Below the pieces are notes generated by a model that ran no database searches, had not been told where the DNA came from, and saw only the letters and a program-made list of their open reading frames with translations. Below, piece by piece: positions 52,128-60,881 of a DNA stretch of 64,000 nucleotides. The stretch's first letter is position 1. Each line of letters begins with the position of its first letter. The position numbers were made by a program, and so were the translations under genes. This stretch comes from JAVBNT01 sp031551355 (GTDB taxonomy: Bacteria > Vulcanimicrobiota > CADAWZ01): the NCBI GenBank assembly GCA_031551355.1, contig JAVBNT010000004.1:1-64000 (forward strand), written 5' to 3'.

Positions 52128-52189
52128 CCGGTAAAATAAAAAACTGCCTTGACAAACTAAAGTTTTCAGGCAGTTTTTTATTTTACCGG
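52128..52189 (+). terminator. Terminator after rpmB
   Basis: A perfect 21-bp stem beginning CCGGTAAAATAAAAAACTGC and closing with its complement; the T-rich descending arm lies within the stem. It would also work in reverse for the minus-strand exporter gene. Confidence 0.85.
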
Positions 52190-52337
52190 ACAGGCAGCCA
52201 AATCTATGCGGTTCAGACGCAAAGGAAGTGGGATGTCTGCAAATATTGTGGAAAAACTAATGAACGACCTGTTTGACCGGGTTAAAAAAAGCAAAATGCA
52301 GCCACTAATAAAAAGCCGCATACTCAAAGCAAATTGC

Positions 52338-53240
52338 CTAGGCCTTCCCCACCCTCTCAACCTTGGCATAATTAACCCCAACCATTACCATGACAATCCC
52401 TATAATTTGCAGTAAAGTCATCGGCTCATGCAATATAAGCGCCGCCGCCACCATCACCATTGGTCTTTGCAGCATATTAAAGATTGATACCCTGGTGGAA
52501 CCGAGTATATGCAGCGCCGCCAAAAAAGCCACATTAGCCACCGCAGCGGCAAAACCTATCCATGCACCGATCTTCCATGCTGCAGCCGGTATAGGCGGTG
52601 ACCACGGAACAAAAAAAGCGGCAACCACAACCGCGTTGATCCAGAAAATATACAGCGAAACTATTACCGGCGTGAATGTTTCCGTCACGCTTTCCATTCT
52701 GATCCTGTATACCACCGTACAGGCCATGCTGGCAAGAACGAACAAAATACCGGTGAGATCGGTGTCTTGAAACCCGAAACTACCGATATTTAAACTCAGC
52801 AGCACCCCGGCAAAACAAAGCACAAACCCCAGCCAAAATTTGAGTCCTATCTTTTCCCGGCCTCTGAACATATTTATAAGCGCTATTATCGAGGGCACTG
52901 TCGTTATGAGCGTTAGAAAAACAACTACAGATACACGTCCAAGAGCCAGCAGCGTGAAAAGGTTATTGAGCAACAGAAGCACGCTGACGCCGGCAACACT
53001 TTTTATTCCGCTCCAGCCAACCCATTTGAATTTTCTGGTGATGGGCAAGATCAGGACAGCAGCCACAAGTGTTTTCATAATTAAAAGCTGATACGGCGTT
53101 ATCGAGACCTGATACCCTATTTTTACAATTATCGGCTCAATCGAAGCGGCAAGCAGTGCTAATATGGTCCAAAACGCGGCCATTCTATTCAGTGATTCCT
53201 TGTTTTTAACTGTCGCTACCGTCATATTTTCCATTCCCAT
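52338..53240 (-). CDS. EamA/DMT-family transporter
   Basis: The protein has about 300 residues with ten membrane helices in two repeated EamA halves (about 20-150 and 165-295). The second half has the typical IFNMLQRPMVMVAAALILHEPMTLLQIIG ending. Such proteins export amino acids, metabolites or metallophores. The start is uncertain: ATG 53240, 53234 or 53225, or GTG 53249; none has a strong Shine-Dalgarno site. A 25-bp palindrome covers the start. It is divergent from the Fur-family and opine dehydrogenase genes, and DMT exporters accompany opine metallophore synthesis in other bacteria (pseudopaline CntI). Confidence 0.88.
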   Translation of the reverse strand: MGMENMTVATVKNKESLNRMAAFWTILALLAASIEPIIVKIGYQVSITPYQLLIMKTLVAAVLILPITRKFKWVGWSGIKSVAGVSVLLLLNNLFTLLALGRVSVVVFLTLITTVPSIIALINMFRGREKIGLKFWLGFVLCFAGVLLSLNIGSFGFQDTDLTGILFVLASMACTVVYRIRMESVTETFTPVIVSLYIFWINAVVVAAFFVPWSPPIPAAAWKIGAWIGFAAAVANVAFLAALHILGSTRVSIFNMLQRPMVMVAAALILHEPMTLLQIIGIVMVMVGVNYAKVERVGKA

Positions 53241-53263
53241 TATTGACACTTAGTGTCAATAAT
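53239..53263. promoter_or_regulatory. 25-bp operator-like palindrome at the exporter start
   Basis: Arms ATTATTGACACT and AGTGTCAATAAT are perfect 12-bp complements around one central T. It overlaps the first codons of the exporter and lies 52 nt from the -35 of the divergent Fur-family gene. It is a likely binding site for that regulator. Confidence 0.65.
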
Positions 53264-53314
53264 AAATTAAAGCCAGGCTTTTGTCAACATTATTTTTGCC
53301 TTTATGAAAGCTTA

Positions 53315-53343
53315 TTGACATTTAAAATGAATTGAAATATAAT
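53315..53343 (+). promoter_or_regulatory. Consensus promoter for the Fur-family gene
   Basis: TTGACA (53315-53320), exactly 17 nt, TATAAT (53338-53343): a perfect sigma-A consensus. The start would be near 53350. Confidence 0.85.
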
Positions 53344-53460
53344 TATCAAAATTGATAGCAAGTCTCAAAATAATCCCGGAATGGTTGAATGTGTTAATAT
53401 CATAAAAAAACAAGACAGGCCTTGTAATTCAATAATGTGAAGATTGTGACTTTAAGAACA

Positions 53461-53880
53461 ATGACCCCTATACAAAAATTTAATCAATACCTGCATTTAA
53501 AAAATCAGCGCTTGACTCCATCGCGCAATAAAATACTGAAAATGCTTTTCAAACGTCACGATCACATTTCCCTTGAAGAGCTTCTTGACTGGTCCGCTCA
53601 GAATGACATTTCCAGAGCAACCCTATTCAGAACGCTTACCCTGTTGATCGACGCCGGAATGATTGCCCAAATATTTGACCAAAAGAAACGGGCCCACTAC
53701 GAGCATATATACGAACACAAAAAACATCATCACCTGGTCTGCCTTAAATGCGACAAAATAATAGAAATTGAAGATAATTTTTCAGAAAAAACAGCCGAAG
53801 AACTGTGCATAAAAAACAATTTTGAACATCAATACAATATTTTTAAAATTTACGGCATATGCGGCGATTGCAAAGCATAG
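53461..53880 (+). CDS. Fur-family metal-responsive regulator
   Basis: The protein has about 139 residues from the ATG at 53461; GTG 53437 would add eight, and no start has a good Shine-Dalgarno site. The winged helix contains LTPSRNKILKMLFKRHDHISLEELL and SRATLFRTLTLLIDAGMI. The metal region has EHKKHHHLVCLKCDKIIE, with a His cluster and the first CxxC, and the protein ends in CGDCKA, the second CxxC, so a structural zinc site is intact. Whether it senses iron, zinc, manganese or peroxide is not decidable. It most likely controls the divergent exporter and the following dehydrogenase. Confidence 0.92.
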   Translation: MTPIQKFNQYLHLKNQRLTPSRNKILKMLFKRHDHISLEELLDWSAQNDISRATLFRTLTLLIDAGMIAQIFDQKKRAHYEHIYEHKKHHHLVCLKCDKIIEIEDNFSEKTAEELCIKNNFEHQYNIFKIYGICGDCKA

Positions 53881-53932
53881 ATTTTTTTAATACAATATTG
53901 ATACCTGGTCTCAAAACATCAAGGAGAATAAA

Positions 53933-55003
53933 ATGACTGCAGAAAAAAATGTAGGGATTATTGGTTCAAGCAATTCGGCATGGGCTCTGTCATGCTATCT
54001 GACAGGCATGGGTCATAAAGTCGATATGCTCGTCAGAGGGGAGCAAAAAGCCGCGCAAATACCCAAAACCATCAATGCTGAAGATAAGATAGAAGGAGCC
54101 TTCACGCTCAATTCGGTTAAATACGACACAAAGGATTTTATGGAATCCGTATCAACAATATTTATTGCTACAGTAACGACGGCGTATCCCGACGTGATAA
54201 AAAGACTACTCCCATTTGTATCCGAAAGCCACAATATAATACTTTTCTCCAGCAAACTCGGCGGAGTCTGCGAAGTTTCGACACTAATAAAAAGAGCCGG
54301 CAAAAGGAATATTCCCGTCATAGAAACGGACGCAATCTTTGCCTGCAGAATAAAAAATGAAAATACCATACATATAAAAGGATTTAAAAAGTGGAATCTT
54401 TATTCATGCGACTCATATACAAACACAATTAGGCATGGTCATATCATAAAGAAATTCTTCCCCTTTCTGCAGCCGGCAGACAACTTTCTGCAGCGCGGTC
54501 TCTCCGATTTTGGAGCAATGAGCCATCCGCTGATAATGATGATCAATATGAATACGGTCGACAGGGGAGACAAATTTCTATTCTATTATGAAGGCTTCAC
54601 CCAAAAAACATTCTCCCTTCTTGAAGCGGTAGAAAAGGAACGCAATCTGATTGCCAAAGCATATGGAACAAGCCTGATAAGCTTAAGAGAGATGCTTGAC
54701 AAGTATTATTGCTGTCTTAAAGAATCTCTTTACGATACGTTACTAAACGTACCCAACTATAAAAGCAGTATCTCTCCGGATACTCTCGAGAACAGGTATA
54801 TCTTCGAAGACGTATCCAATACGCTGGTACCGGCGCATTATATGGCTGAGCTCGCAGGAATAAAGATACCGGTTCTTGATTCGATAATCTCACTGTCATC
54901 AGTCGTGCTGAACAACGATTTTCTGACAAACGGCAGAACTCTTGAAAAGCTGGGGTTTAGGGGGATGTCTAAGGAGCAGATAATTGACCGCATGGCAGGA
55001 TAA
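53933..55003 (+). CDS. Opine/octopine-type dehydrogenase
   Basis: The protein has 356 residues. The N-terminal Rossmann fold begins VGIIGSSNSAWALS (dinucleotide loop with Ser in place of the usual glycines). The C-terminal domain has SDFGAMSHPLIMMINM and FLFYYEGFT, the pattern of the octopine DH domain with its catalytic His. Such enzymes reductively join an amino acid to a keto acid using NAD(P)H. AAGGAG precedes the ATG. It is 52 nt after the Fur-family gene. With the divergent DMT exporter this could be the last step of an opine metallophore, but no nicotianamine-synthase-like gene is here. Confidence 0.82.
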   Translation: MTAEKNVGIIGSSNSAWALSCYLTGMGHKVDMLVRGEQKAAQIPKTINAEDKIEGAFTLNSVKYDTKDFMESVSTIFIATVTTAYPDVIKRLLPFVSESHNIILFSSKLGGVCEVSTLIKRAGKRNIPVIETDAIFACRIKNENTIHIKGFKKWNLYSCDSYTNTIRHGHIIKKFFPFLQPADNFLQRGLSDFGAMSHPLIMMINMNTVDRGDKFLFYYEGFTQKTFSLLEAVEKERNLIAKAYGTSLISLREMLDKYYCCLKESLYDTLLNVPNYKSSISPDTLENRYIFEDVSNTLVPAHYMAELAGIKIPVLDSIISLSSVVLNNDFLTNGRTLEKLGFRGMSKEQIIDRMAG

Positions 55004-55004
55004 T

Positions 55005-55045
55005 AAAAAATGCGGCGTCTCTGAAAACGAGGCGCCGCATTTTTT
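55005..55045. terminator. Bidirectional terminator
   Basis: A 13-bp stem AAAAAATGCGGCG/CGCCGCATTTTTT with a 15-nt loop between two convergent genes; T-runs on both strands. Confidence 0.9.
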
Positions 55046-55283
55046 AACTGCTTAAGGCGAATTTGACGCTCTCCCTGCCTTCACACTCAATAACGACAGG
55101 TATTTCCGACTGTTTGAAATACATATCAGGTTTTACACGCTGACCGTTTACCATCACAAAACCTCTGGAAATAAGCTGTCTGGCTTCTTTTACAGTCTCA
55201 GCAAAGGACGCGGCAATAATCAATTTAACGATCCACAGACCGTCTCCGGGAACTTCATCCCTGAAAATAATTGTTTCCTTCAT
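55044..55283 (-). CDS. Free-standing S4 RNA-binding domain (TyrRS C-terminal type)
   Basis: The 79-residue protein is a single S4 domain with IVKLIIAASFAETVKEARQLISRGFVMVNGQRV, closest in pattern to the C-terminal tail of bacterial tyrosyl-tRNA synthetase. No synthetase part is attached, and the ORF has a normal start 4 nt after the pdp stop. S4 domains bind structured RNA, often tRNA or rRNA. Its presence at the end of a nucleoside-salvage operon is unusual and its target is unknown. Confidence 0.75.
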   Translation of the reverse strand: MKETIIFRDEVPGDGLWIVKLIIAASFAETVKEARQLISRGFVMVNGQRVKPDMYFKQSEIPVVIECEGRESVKFALSS

Positions 55284-55287
55284 AAAA

Positions 55288-56595
55288 TCAGTTTACCACA
55301 TCCAAAATCAGCGGCTGAATCCTGACTTCCGACTGTTTAATCTCAAAGCTTTTAAGCAAACGCACGGAAGCTTCTTCTGCGGAAGCTGCCGAAGAAGCAT
55401 GAATATCGGCAACTTTCTCTCCCTTTTTGATACGGTCACCGACACGTTTGTACATCACAAGTCCGACCGAATAATCAATATCGTCTTCCTTGCGGACTCT
55501 TCCTGCGCCAAGATCTCTTGCAATTATACCAAGTTCCAATACATCTATGGAATTAAGATATCCTTCATCACCGCAGATGACTTCCTTCACTACTTTGGCC
55601 GGGGATAGCAAAGAAAGATCGTCAAGAGCCTTCGATGAAGAGGCCTGGGCTTCGAGAAGCTGCCTCATTTTCTCAAGAGCCCTACCGCTCGTGATCATTT
55701 CCTCAGCCATCGCAATCGCTTTATCAAGATCTTTCTCCAGTCCCGACATTTGAATAAGGTGGCCGGATAAAACAACAGATACTTCACGGAGCGCCGAATC
55801 TTTACGCTGCCCCTTAAGGATCTCAAAAACTTCACGCACCTCAAGGGCATTGCCGATATGCGAATTTAAAGGCTGTCCCATATCGGTGATAACAGCTCTT
55901 GTATCCTTACCGGCAAGTTTACCGATACCGACAAGGGCTTTGGCAAGCTCACGGGCTTCTTCAATAGTTTTCATGAATGCTCCGCCGCCCACCTTGACGT
56001 CAAGCAAAATAACGTCGGAACCGGCGGCCAGCTTTTTGGACATAACCGAACCGGCAATCAGCGGTATACTGTCTACGGTAGCAGTAACATCCCTGAGGGC
56101 ATACATTTTTTTATCGGCAGGAGCCAAATCGCCTGTAGGACTAATTACCGCAATACCGATATTTTTTACCTGCTGTATAAACTCTTCTTCCGAGAGATTA
56201 ATACGGTAACCGGGAATGGCTTCAAGTTTATCAAGGGTTCCACCTGTATGTGCAAGTCCGCGCCCCGACATTTTTGCAAAAGGAATACCGGCAGCGGCAA
56301 CAATAGGCCCAATTAAAAGCGTAGTCGTATCGCCTACTCCGCCGGTGCTGTGTTTGTCAACCTTGACTCCTTTTATTGAGGATAGGTCTACCTTATGGCC
56401 GGAGTTGGTCATTGCCATCGTAATATCCTTTGTTTCCTCATCGTCCATACCCTTTATAAAAACAGCCATTAAAAATGCACTCATAAGATAGTCCGGAATA
56501 TCACCTGAAGCATATCCCAAAACCATATATTCAATTTCCTTTTTACTAAGGCGCAAGCCGTCACGCTTTTTGATAATAACATCATAAGGCTTCAT
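55288..56595 (-). CDS. Pyrimidine-nucleoside (thymidine) phosphorylase
   Basis: The enzyme splits thymidine or uridine with phosphate into base and (deoxy)ribose-1-phosphate. The 435-residue protein has the helical domain, the phosphate-binding KHSTGGVGDTTTL near residue 80, KMSGRGLAHTGGTLDKLE, DVKVGGGAFMKT and the C-terminal domain of the family. The length matches the Pdp/DeoA family. GGAGG is upstream of the ATG. It is 12 nt after punA. Confidence 0.93.
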   Translation of the reverse strand: MKPYDVIIKKRDGLRLSKKEIEYMVLGYASGDIPDYLMSAFLMAVFIKGMDDEETKDITMAMTNSGHKVDLSSIKGVKVDKHSTGGVGDTTTLLIGPIVAAAGIPFAKMSGRGLAHTGGTLDKLEAIPGYRINLSEEEFIQQVKNIGIAVISPTGDLAPADKKMYALRDVTATVDSIPLIAGSVMSKKLAAGSDVILLDVKVGGGAFMKTIEEARELAKALVGIGKLAGKDTRAVITDMGQPLNSHIGNALEVREVFEILKGQRKDSALREVSVVLSGHLIQMSGLEKDLDKAIAMAEEMITSGRALEKMRQLLEAQASSSKALDDLSLLSPAKVVKEVICGDEGYLNSIDVLELGIIARDLGAGRVRKEDDIDYSVGLVMYKRVGDRIKKGEKVADIHASSAASAEEASVRLLKSFEIKQSEVRIQPLILDVVN

Positions 56596-56607
56596 AATAA
56601 GTGCCTC

Positions 56608-57423
56608 CTACATTTCCACAACAATATTTTTAACAAGTTTTTTAAAGAAAGGTTTTACTTTCTCCGCAGCCTCAAGAACTTCTTCATGGTCAGCGGCTTT
56701 TCCGGGAATAAAGATGTTTGTAATACACGAAATACCGAGAACCTTCATACCGGCATGCGAGGCAACAATCACCTCGGGAACAGTCGACATACCAACGGCA
56801 TCGCCGCCGAGTCTCTGAAACATACGCAGCTCGGCAGGAGTTTCATAGCTTGGTCCGGTCAGAGCAATATAGACGCCTTCACGAAGCTGAATCCCTAATT
56901 TCGACGCACACTCTTTCGCCAGTTCTCTGTAGTCAAGCGGATAAGCCGCAGATAAATCAGGAAACCTCGTGCCGAAATATTCATCGTTTGGTCCGATCAG
57001 CGGGTTCGTGCCCATAAAATTTATATGGTCTGAAATAAGCATCAGTTCACCGGGGAAAAAGTAAGGATTTATACCGCCGGCAGCATTCGTTACAATAAGG
57101 CTTTTAACACCCAGTTCACGCATCACACGCACACAAAATGTAACCTCTTCCATGGTGTAGCCTTCATAAAAATGACTGCGGCCTTTCTGGACAATAACAG
57201 GTTTCGAACCAAGCATTCCGATCACAAGCGAGCCGGAATGTCCGACTACGGTTGAAAGCGGGAAATGCGGGATATCCTTGTATTCCACAGTAACGCCAGA
57301 CTCGATATCTTCGGCAATAACTCCCAGTCCGGAACCGAGAACAAGACCTATTTCCGGTTTAACAGATATTTTTGATTTTATATAATCCGCACTCTCTTTT
57401 ACTTTTTCTCTTAAACTCAACAT
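56608..57423 (-). CDS. punA: Purine-nucleoside phosphorylase (trimeric class)
   Basis: PNP cleaves purine nucleosides with phosphate. The protein has 271 residues from the ATG at 57423; GTG 57438 would add five but has its GAGAGG site touching the codon. Motifs are GLVLGSGLG near 30, VVGHSG, KGRSHFYEGY, TNAAGGIN near 112, LTGPSYETPAE with the catalytic Glu and the GISCITN Asn. The substrate is probably inosine or guanosine and deoxy forms. It sits between deoB (19 nt) and pdp. Confidence 0.93.
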   Translation of the reverse strand: MLSLREKVKESADYIKSKISVKPEIGLVLGSGLGVIAEDIESGVTVEYKDIPHFPLSTVVGHSGSLVIGMLGSKPVIVQKGRSHFYEGYTMEEVTFCVRVMRELGVKSLIVTNAAGGINPYFFPGELMLISDHINFMGTNPLIGPNDEYFGTRFPDLSAAYPLDYRELAKECASKLGIQLREGVYIALTGPSYETPAELRMFQRLGGDAVGMSTVPEVIVASHAGMKVLGISCITNIFIPGKAADHEEVLEAAEKVKPFFKKLVKNIVVEM

Positions 57424-57442
57424 AGTATTTAAGCGCACCTCT

Positions 57443-58624
57443 CTATAGTGTTATCTTAATTTTTTCTGAAAAACTGTCCCCTGCGAGATTTGAAGGAATG
57501 GCAAACATATCTAAAATTGTGGCGGAAATATCGGCAAAAGAATTTCTTGTTCCCAGATGCCCGCCGGCAGTTCCTTTCATATACCACAGAAGCGGAACAT
57601 GCTCCCTTGTATGATCGGAACCTTTAAAGGTGGGATCGCATCCATGATCAGCCGTTATAATCAGGGAGTCTCCCTGCTGCATTGCCGCCGTGATGCGGGG
57701 AAGAAATGCGTCAAAGGCTTCTATGGCATCGGCATAGCCTCTGGGATCCCGACGATGTCCGTAAAGCATATCAAAATCTACAAGGTTGGCAAATATGAGG
57801 CCTTTACGGGTATCCTCTTTAAGGACACGTTCAATACACTCCATGCCGTCGTGATTATTTGTCGTATGATAGGAGTTTGTCAGACCCATATGGCAGAAAA
57901 TATCTTCTATCTTCCCGATTCCGGTCGACTGCATGCCCGCTCTGCTTATAAGATCGAGCATTGTATCACCCGGAGGCGAAAGTGCAAAATCCTTGCGGTG
58001 CTCAGTCCGGTAAAAATTGCCTGGAGTGCCCAAAAACGGCCTGGCGATAACACGGCTTACAGGATGCTCCCCTACAAGTATTTCTCTGGCAATTTCACAG
58101 TAGCGGTACAATTCATCAATCGGCACAACTTCTTCATGCGCCGCAATCTGGAATACGCTGTCCGCCGAAGTATAAACAATCAGTTTACCGGTTTTGACAT
58201 GTTCCTCACCAAGATCATCAATAATCTTCGTTCCCGAAGCCGGATAATTGCCGATCGTCTGTTTTCCGGTCTGCTTCTCAAAAGGTTCCATTATTTCAGT
58301 TGGAAATCCGTTCGGGTACGTCGGGAAAGCCTTCTCCGTAATAATTCCGGCTATTTCCCAGTGTCCGGTTGTCGTATCCTTGCCGTTTGATTTTTCCCTT
58401 AGACGGGAATAAAAAGCCTTGGGATTTACGGCCGGCTCAACGCCTTTTATCTGATGAATGTTACCTAATCCCATGGACTGGAGATTAGGAACTTTCAGCC
58501 CGCCAACCTCCTGTGAAATATGGCCGATGGTATCGCATCCTGCGTCCCCGTAAAGATGGGCATCATCCATTGCTCCGCAGCCCATACTATCCATAACTAC
58601 TATAAGGGCCCTGTTTAGTTGCAT
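57443..58624 (-). CDS. deoB: Phosphopentomutase
   Basis: DeoB converts (deoxy)ribose-1-phosphate to the 5-phosphate, linking nucleoside cleavage to central metabolism. The ATG at 58624 with GGAGG gives 393 residues; the open frame runs 59 codons further upstream without homology. Metal and active-site segments are VVMDSMGCGAMDDA, GKDTTTGHWE (phosphorylated Thr region), VDFDMLYGHRRDP, ADHGCDPT and DHTREHVPLL. It is first in the operon deoB-punA-pdp-S4. Confidence 0.95.
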   Translation of the reverse strand: MQLNRALIVVMDSMGCGAMDDAHLYGDAGCDTIGHISQEVGGLKVPNLQSMGLGNIHQIKGVEPAVNPKAFYSRLREKSNGKDTTTGHWEIAGIITEKAFPTYPNGFPTEIMEPFEKQTGKQTIGNYPASGTKIIDDLGEEHVKTGKLIVYTSADSVFQIAAHEEVVPIDELYRYCEIAREILVGEHPVSRVIARPFLGTPGNFYRTEHRKDFALSPPGDTMLDLISRAGMQSTGIGKIEDIFCHMGLTNSYHTTNNHDGMECIERVLKEDTRKGLIFANLVDFDMLYGHRRDPRGYADAIEAFDAFLPRITAAMQQGDSLIITADHGCDPTFKGSDHTREHVPLLWYMKGTAGGHLGTRNSFADISATILDMFAIPSNLAGDSFSEKIKITL

Positions 58625-58927
58625 TACGTCCTCCGTGGGTAAAGTTTCCAGGCACACACAACTACTCCGAATGTTCGGGCAGAACTGCCTGATAAAAATG
58701 AATTCCATTAAAATACATAGCGGATATCTTTGATTTTCCGTTTTTTTCAACAGGTATACATCCGCAAAAACGGAAAAAAACAAAAAATCTCCATAATTCA
58801 ATTTTCCTTAAAAAAGTAATTTATCCTTTAAAAAATAAACAGCAAAAAATAAGGTAATTTATCCCTGATTTTAAAGAACGAGTGGTTTATCATGGTTTAA
58901 GAAATATAAAACAGCCCGGCGTCTTTT
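58625..58927. other. deoB upstream region
   Basis: About 300 nt, AT-rich near 58740-58900, presumably holding the salvage-operon promoter. I could not single out a -35/-10 pair, and see no operator or RNA gene. Confidence 0.3.
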
Positions 58928-59350
58928 CTATAACAGCGCAAAATGGGCACTCTCGATAACGGATTTCATTTGACATAGGCAAAAAGGGTGTCCGGCGGGG
59001 TCAAACAAAACTTTCCAATCATCAGAAAATTGCTCATCCGCGATTGTTGCCCCACAATGAATTGCGTGTTGAACAGCTTTTTCCAGATCATTAACGGCAA
59101 AGTCCAAATGTGCCATTTGCTGTTGCATTTCATGGACATCCGGCCACACGGGCGGTTTATACTCAGGGTTTCGCTGAAATGTTATACCGGGATATGCTCC
59201 ATGCTGCATTCCCGGAACACCTACACAGGCATATTCTTCATTAAAAAACACGACTTCCCATTTAAGCAGCGCCGCATAAAATTTCGCTAATTCATACGGG
59301 TCTTTACAATCCAGCGTGAATGAGTACAATTTAATTTTCAGTTCATCCAT
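58928..59350 (-). CDS. VOC-family (glyoxalase-like) protein
   Basis: The 140-residue protein has one vicinal-oxygen-chelate domain: KLYSFTLDCKDPYELAKFYAALLKWE at the start, MAHLDFAVNDLEKAVQHAIHCGA in the middle and a VLFDPAGHPFCLCQ ending, the usual last strand of glyoxalase-like proteins. The substrate is unknown. It is monocistronic. Confidence 0.85.
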   Translation of the reverse strand: MDELKIKLYSFTLDCKDPYELAKFYAALLKWEVVFFNEEYACVGVPGMQHGAYPGITFQRNPEYKPPVWPDVHEMQQQMAHLDFAVNDLEKAVQHAIHCGATIADEQFSDDWKVLFDPAGHPFCLCQMKSVIESAHFALL

Positions 59351-59414
59351 AACACCAATACCTCTCTTTGTTATGTCTATATTTTATAGTCGTGACACTT
59401 TTATAAAGTCTGCT

Positions 59415-59511
59415 GACTTAGCGGAAAACCACCCCGCCGCTTTGAGGCACCCCTCCAAAGGAGGGGAATTTATTAAAATATAAATCAATTCAAACCGGTG
59501 GGGATGCGAAG
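59415..59511 (-). repeat. 97-bp dispersed repeat, copy 2 (inverted)
   Basis: Reverse-complement partner of 43826-43922; contains GCGGAAAACCACCCCGCCGC and GAGGGGAATTT, then AAATCAATTCAAACCGGT. Confidence 0.85.
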
Positions 59512-59545
59512 ATAAATGAAATTTCTCTTCCTTCCTTTAAAAAAT

Positions 59546-59665
59546 AAATCAGGGAAATGGCGGTGGATGCTAAGGCTAAAAAATGCGACAAGCGGAGCGT
59601 TATCAACTTTACGTGTAGCGAGCATTTTTTTTAGACGACGCAGATTGCCCATTTTCACCTGATTT
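59546..59665. repeat. Long imperfect hairpin repeat, copy G
   Basis: The core GACAAGCGGAGCGTTATCAACTTTACGTGTAGCGA is closed by AAAAAATGC/GCATTTTTT. Outer arms AAATCAGG..AAATGG and CCATTTT..CCTGATTT are complementary. It ends at the EndoQ stop codon and could terminate that transcript. Confidence 0.78.
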
Positions 59666-60881
59666 AAAATTGGAAGAGCATTTGGCCTTTGTTTTTCTCA
59701 ACCACTCTGCCATACTTACCGCCGCCTCCGCTAGCGAACGCAAGGCGGCCTTCTCTGGCCTTTATAATATCGGCGGCAAGCGAAGGTTTTACAACACTGA
59801 GCAAATCTTCTTTAGAAGTATTATGGAGAACGGCCATTTCACTGCCGAAAACGTCAATAAGTCTGGAGATCATAGCTTTTGAAAGACCTTTTACAAATTC
59901 AAGCGGAATCTGGTAGTAATACGGCGGCCTTGTTTCCGGACTCACAGGTTCTGTTCTATCGGCGATACAGCAGACACGGTCAAAAACGCCGAGAGTAAAA
60001 TCGCCGTCTTCGCGGCCGCATTTTTCACATGAAAGGACCGGCGGAGACTGCTCGGAAACAAGGTTGCATGATTTGCAGTAACTGCGATGATAACGCCCGA
60101 GATGCGGATCCATGCCAAAATTAGCACAAATGCGGCGGCCGTCACTCTGCCGCAGTGCCAGCATAATTTCTTTGAAGCTCGGTCTCTCCAGCTCAAAAAT
60201 AGTATACTCTCTGGCTATTTTAGGCAGCGAATGAGCGTCAGAAGACGAAAGGAATGAAAAGACAGCAAGCTCGGAAAGGCGATCGGCAATTGAAGTATCA
60301 GCCGAAAGTCCCAGTTCTATTGCCGGCATTGAATCAATCTGCCGGGGAGTAAAGATATTATAGACACTGGACGTCACTCTGCCGTAAATGCTTTTATGCG
60401 GAGTAAATACATGGGCAGGGACATGAACTCCGCCGCAGGACGAAATCAGTGAGGAAAGCTCGCTGCATGATAATCCTGAAGACTGTGATGACAGTTCAAT
60501 ATTTTTTATATGACGGCCTATAATACGGCTGAACTCCTTTATTTGCCTAAAAAAAGGGAAGTAAGCAAGATGGTGCGCTACACGTCCGCTTTTTTCAACA
60601 GTCTCAACTTCGCTCCCGAGAATGACAAGCAGTCTGTCTTTATGCAAAAAACCTCCGTCCGGAAGCTCATATAAAAATCCGCATGAGATCAGTTTTTCAA
60701 TATCGGCAATAACGGATGGAGCCGCACAGTCAACGATTCCCGCAATATCAATACCTTTTCTTAAAAGACATTCTTCAATAACCGCATCAAACACAAGTTT
60801 GCGGGAGGCGGTTATTTTTACCGGACGGCCGGTGGACGAAGCTCCGAGATGAATATGTAAATCCGCATAATAGTTATTCAT
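59664..60881 (-). CDS. Endonuclease Q-like DNA repair enzyme
   Basis: EndoQ cuts DNA 5' of deaminated bases and abasic sites. The 405-residue protein has a PHP domain with YYADLHIHLG, VAHHLAYFP, GGVHVPAHVFTPHKSIYG and SSSDAHSLPKIARE (metal ligands). A zinc finger follows (YCKSCN and CEKCG near residues 270-290), and then the family's C-terminal part (YYQIPLEFVKG, helix-hairpin-helix-like, GGGGKYGRV). Length and domain order match archaeal and Bacillus EndoQ. Its start overlaps the nrdR end by 8 nt. Confidence 0.88.
   Translation of the reverse strand: MNNYYADLHIHLGASSTGRPVKITASRKLVFDAVIEECLLRKGIDIAGIVDCAAPSVIADIEKLISCGFLYELPDGGFLHKDRLLVILGSEVETVEKSGRVAHHLAYFPFFRQIKEFSRIIGRHIKNIELSSQSSGLSCSELSSLISSCGGVHVPAHVFTPHKSIYGRVTSSVYNIFTPRQIDSMPAIELGLSADTSIADRLSELAVFSFLSSSDAHSLPKIAREYTIFELERPSFKEIMLALRQSDGRRICANFGMDPHLGRYHRSYCKSCNLVSEQSPPVLSCEKCGREDGDFTLGVFDRVCCIADRTEPVSPETRPPYYYQIPLEFVKGLSKAMISRLIDVFGSEMAVLHNTSKEDLLSVVKPSLAADIIKAREGRLAFASGGGGKYGRVVEKNKGQMLFQF

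Noticed and set aside
52206..52415. Small plus-strand frame after rpmB
   Set aside because: It starts beyond the rpmB terminator, runs into the end of the exporter gene on the other strand, and has no Shine-Dalgarno site.
58625..58801. Longer phosphopentomutase N-terminus
   Set aside because: GGAGG lies 7 nt before the ATG at 58624, where the family's N-terminus begins; the upstream extension is unlike DeoB.
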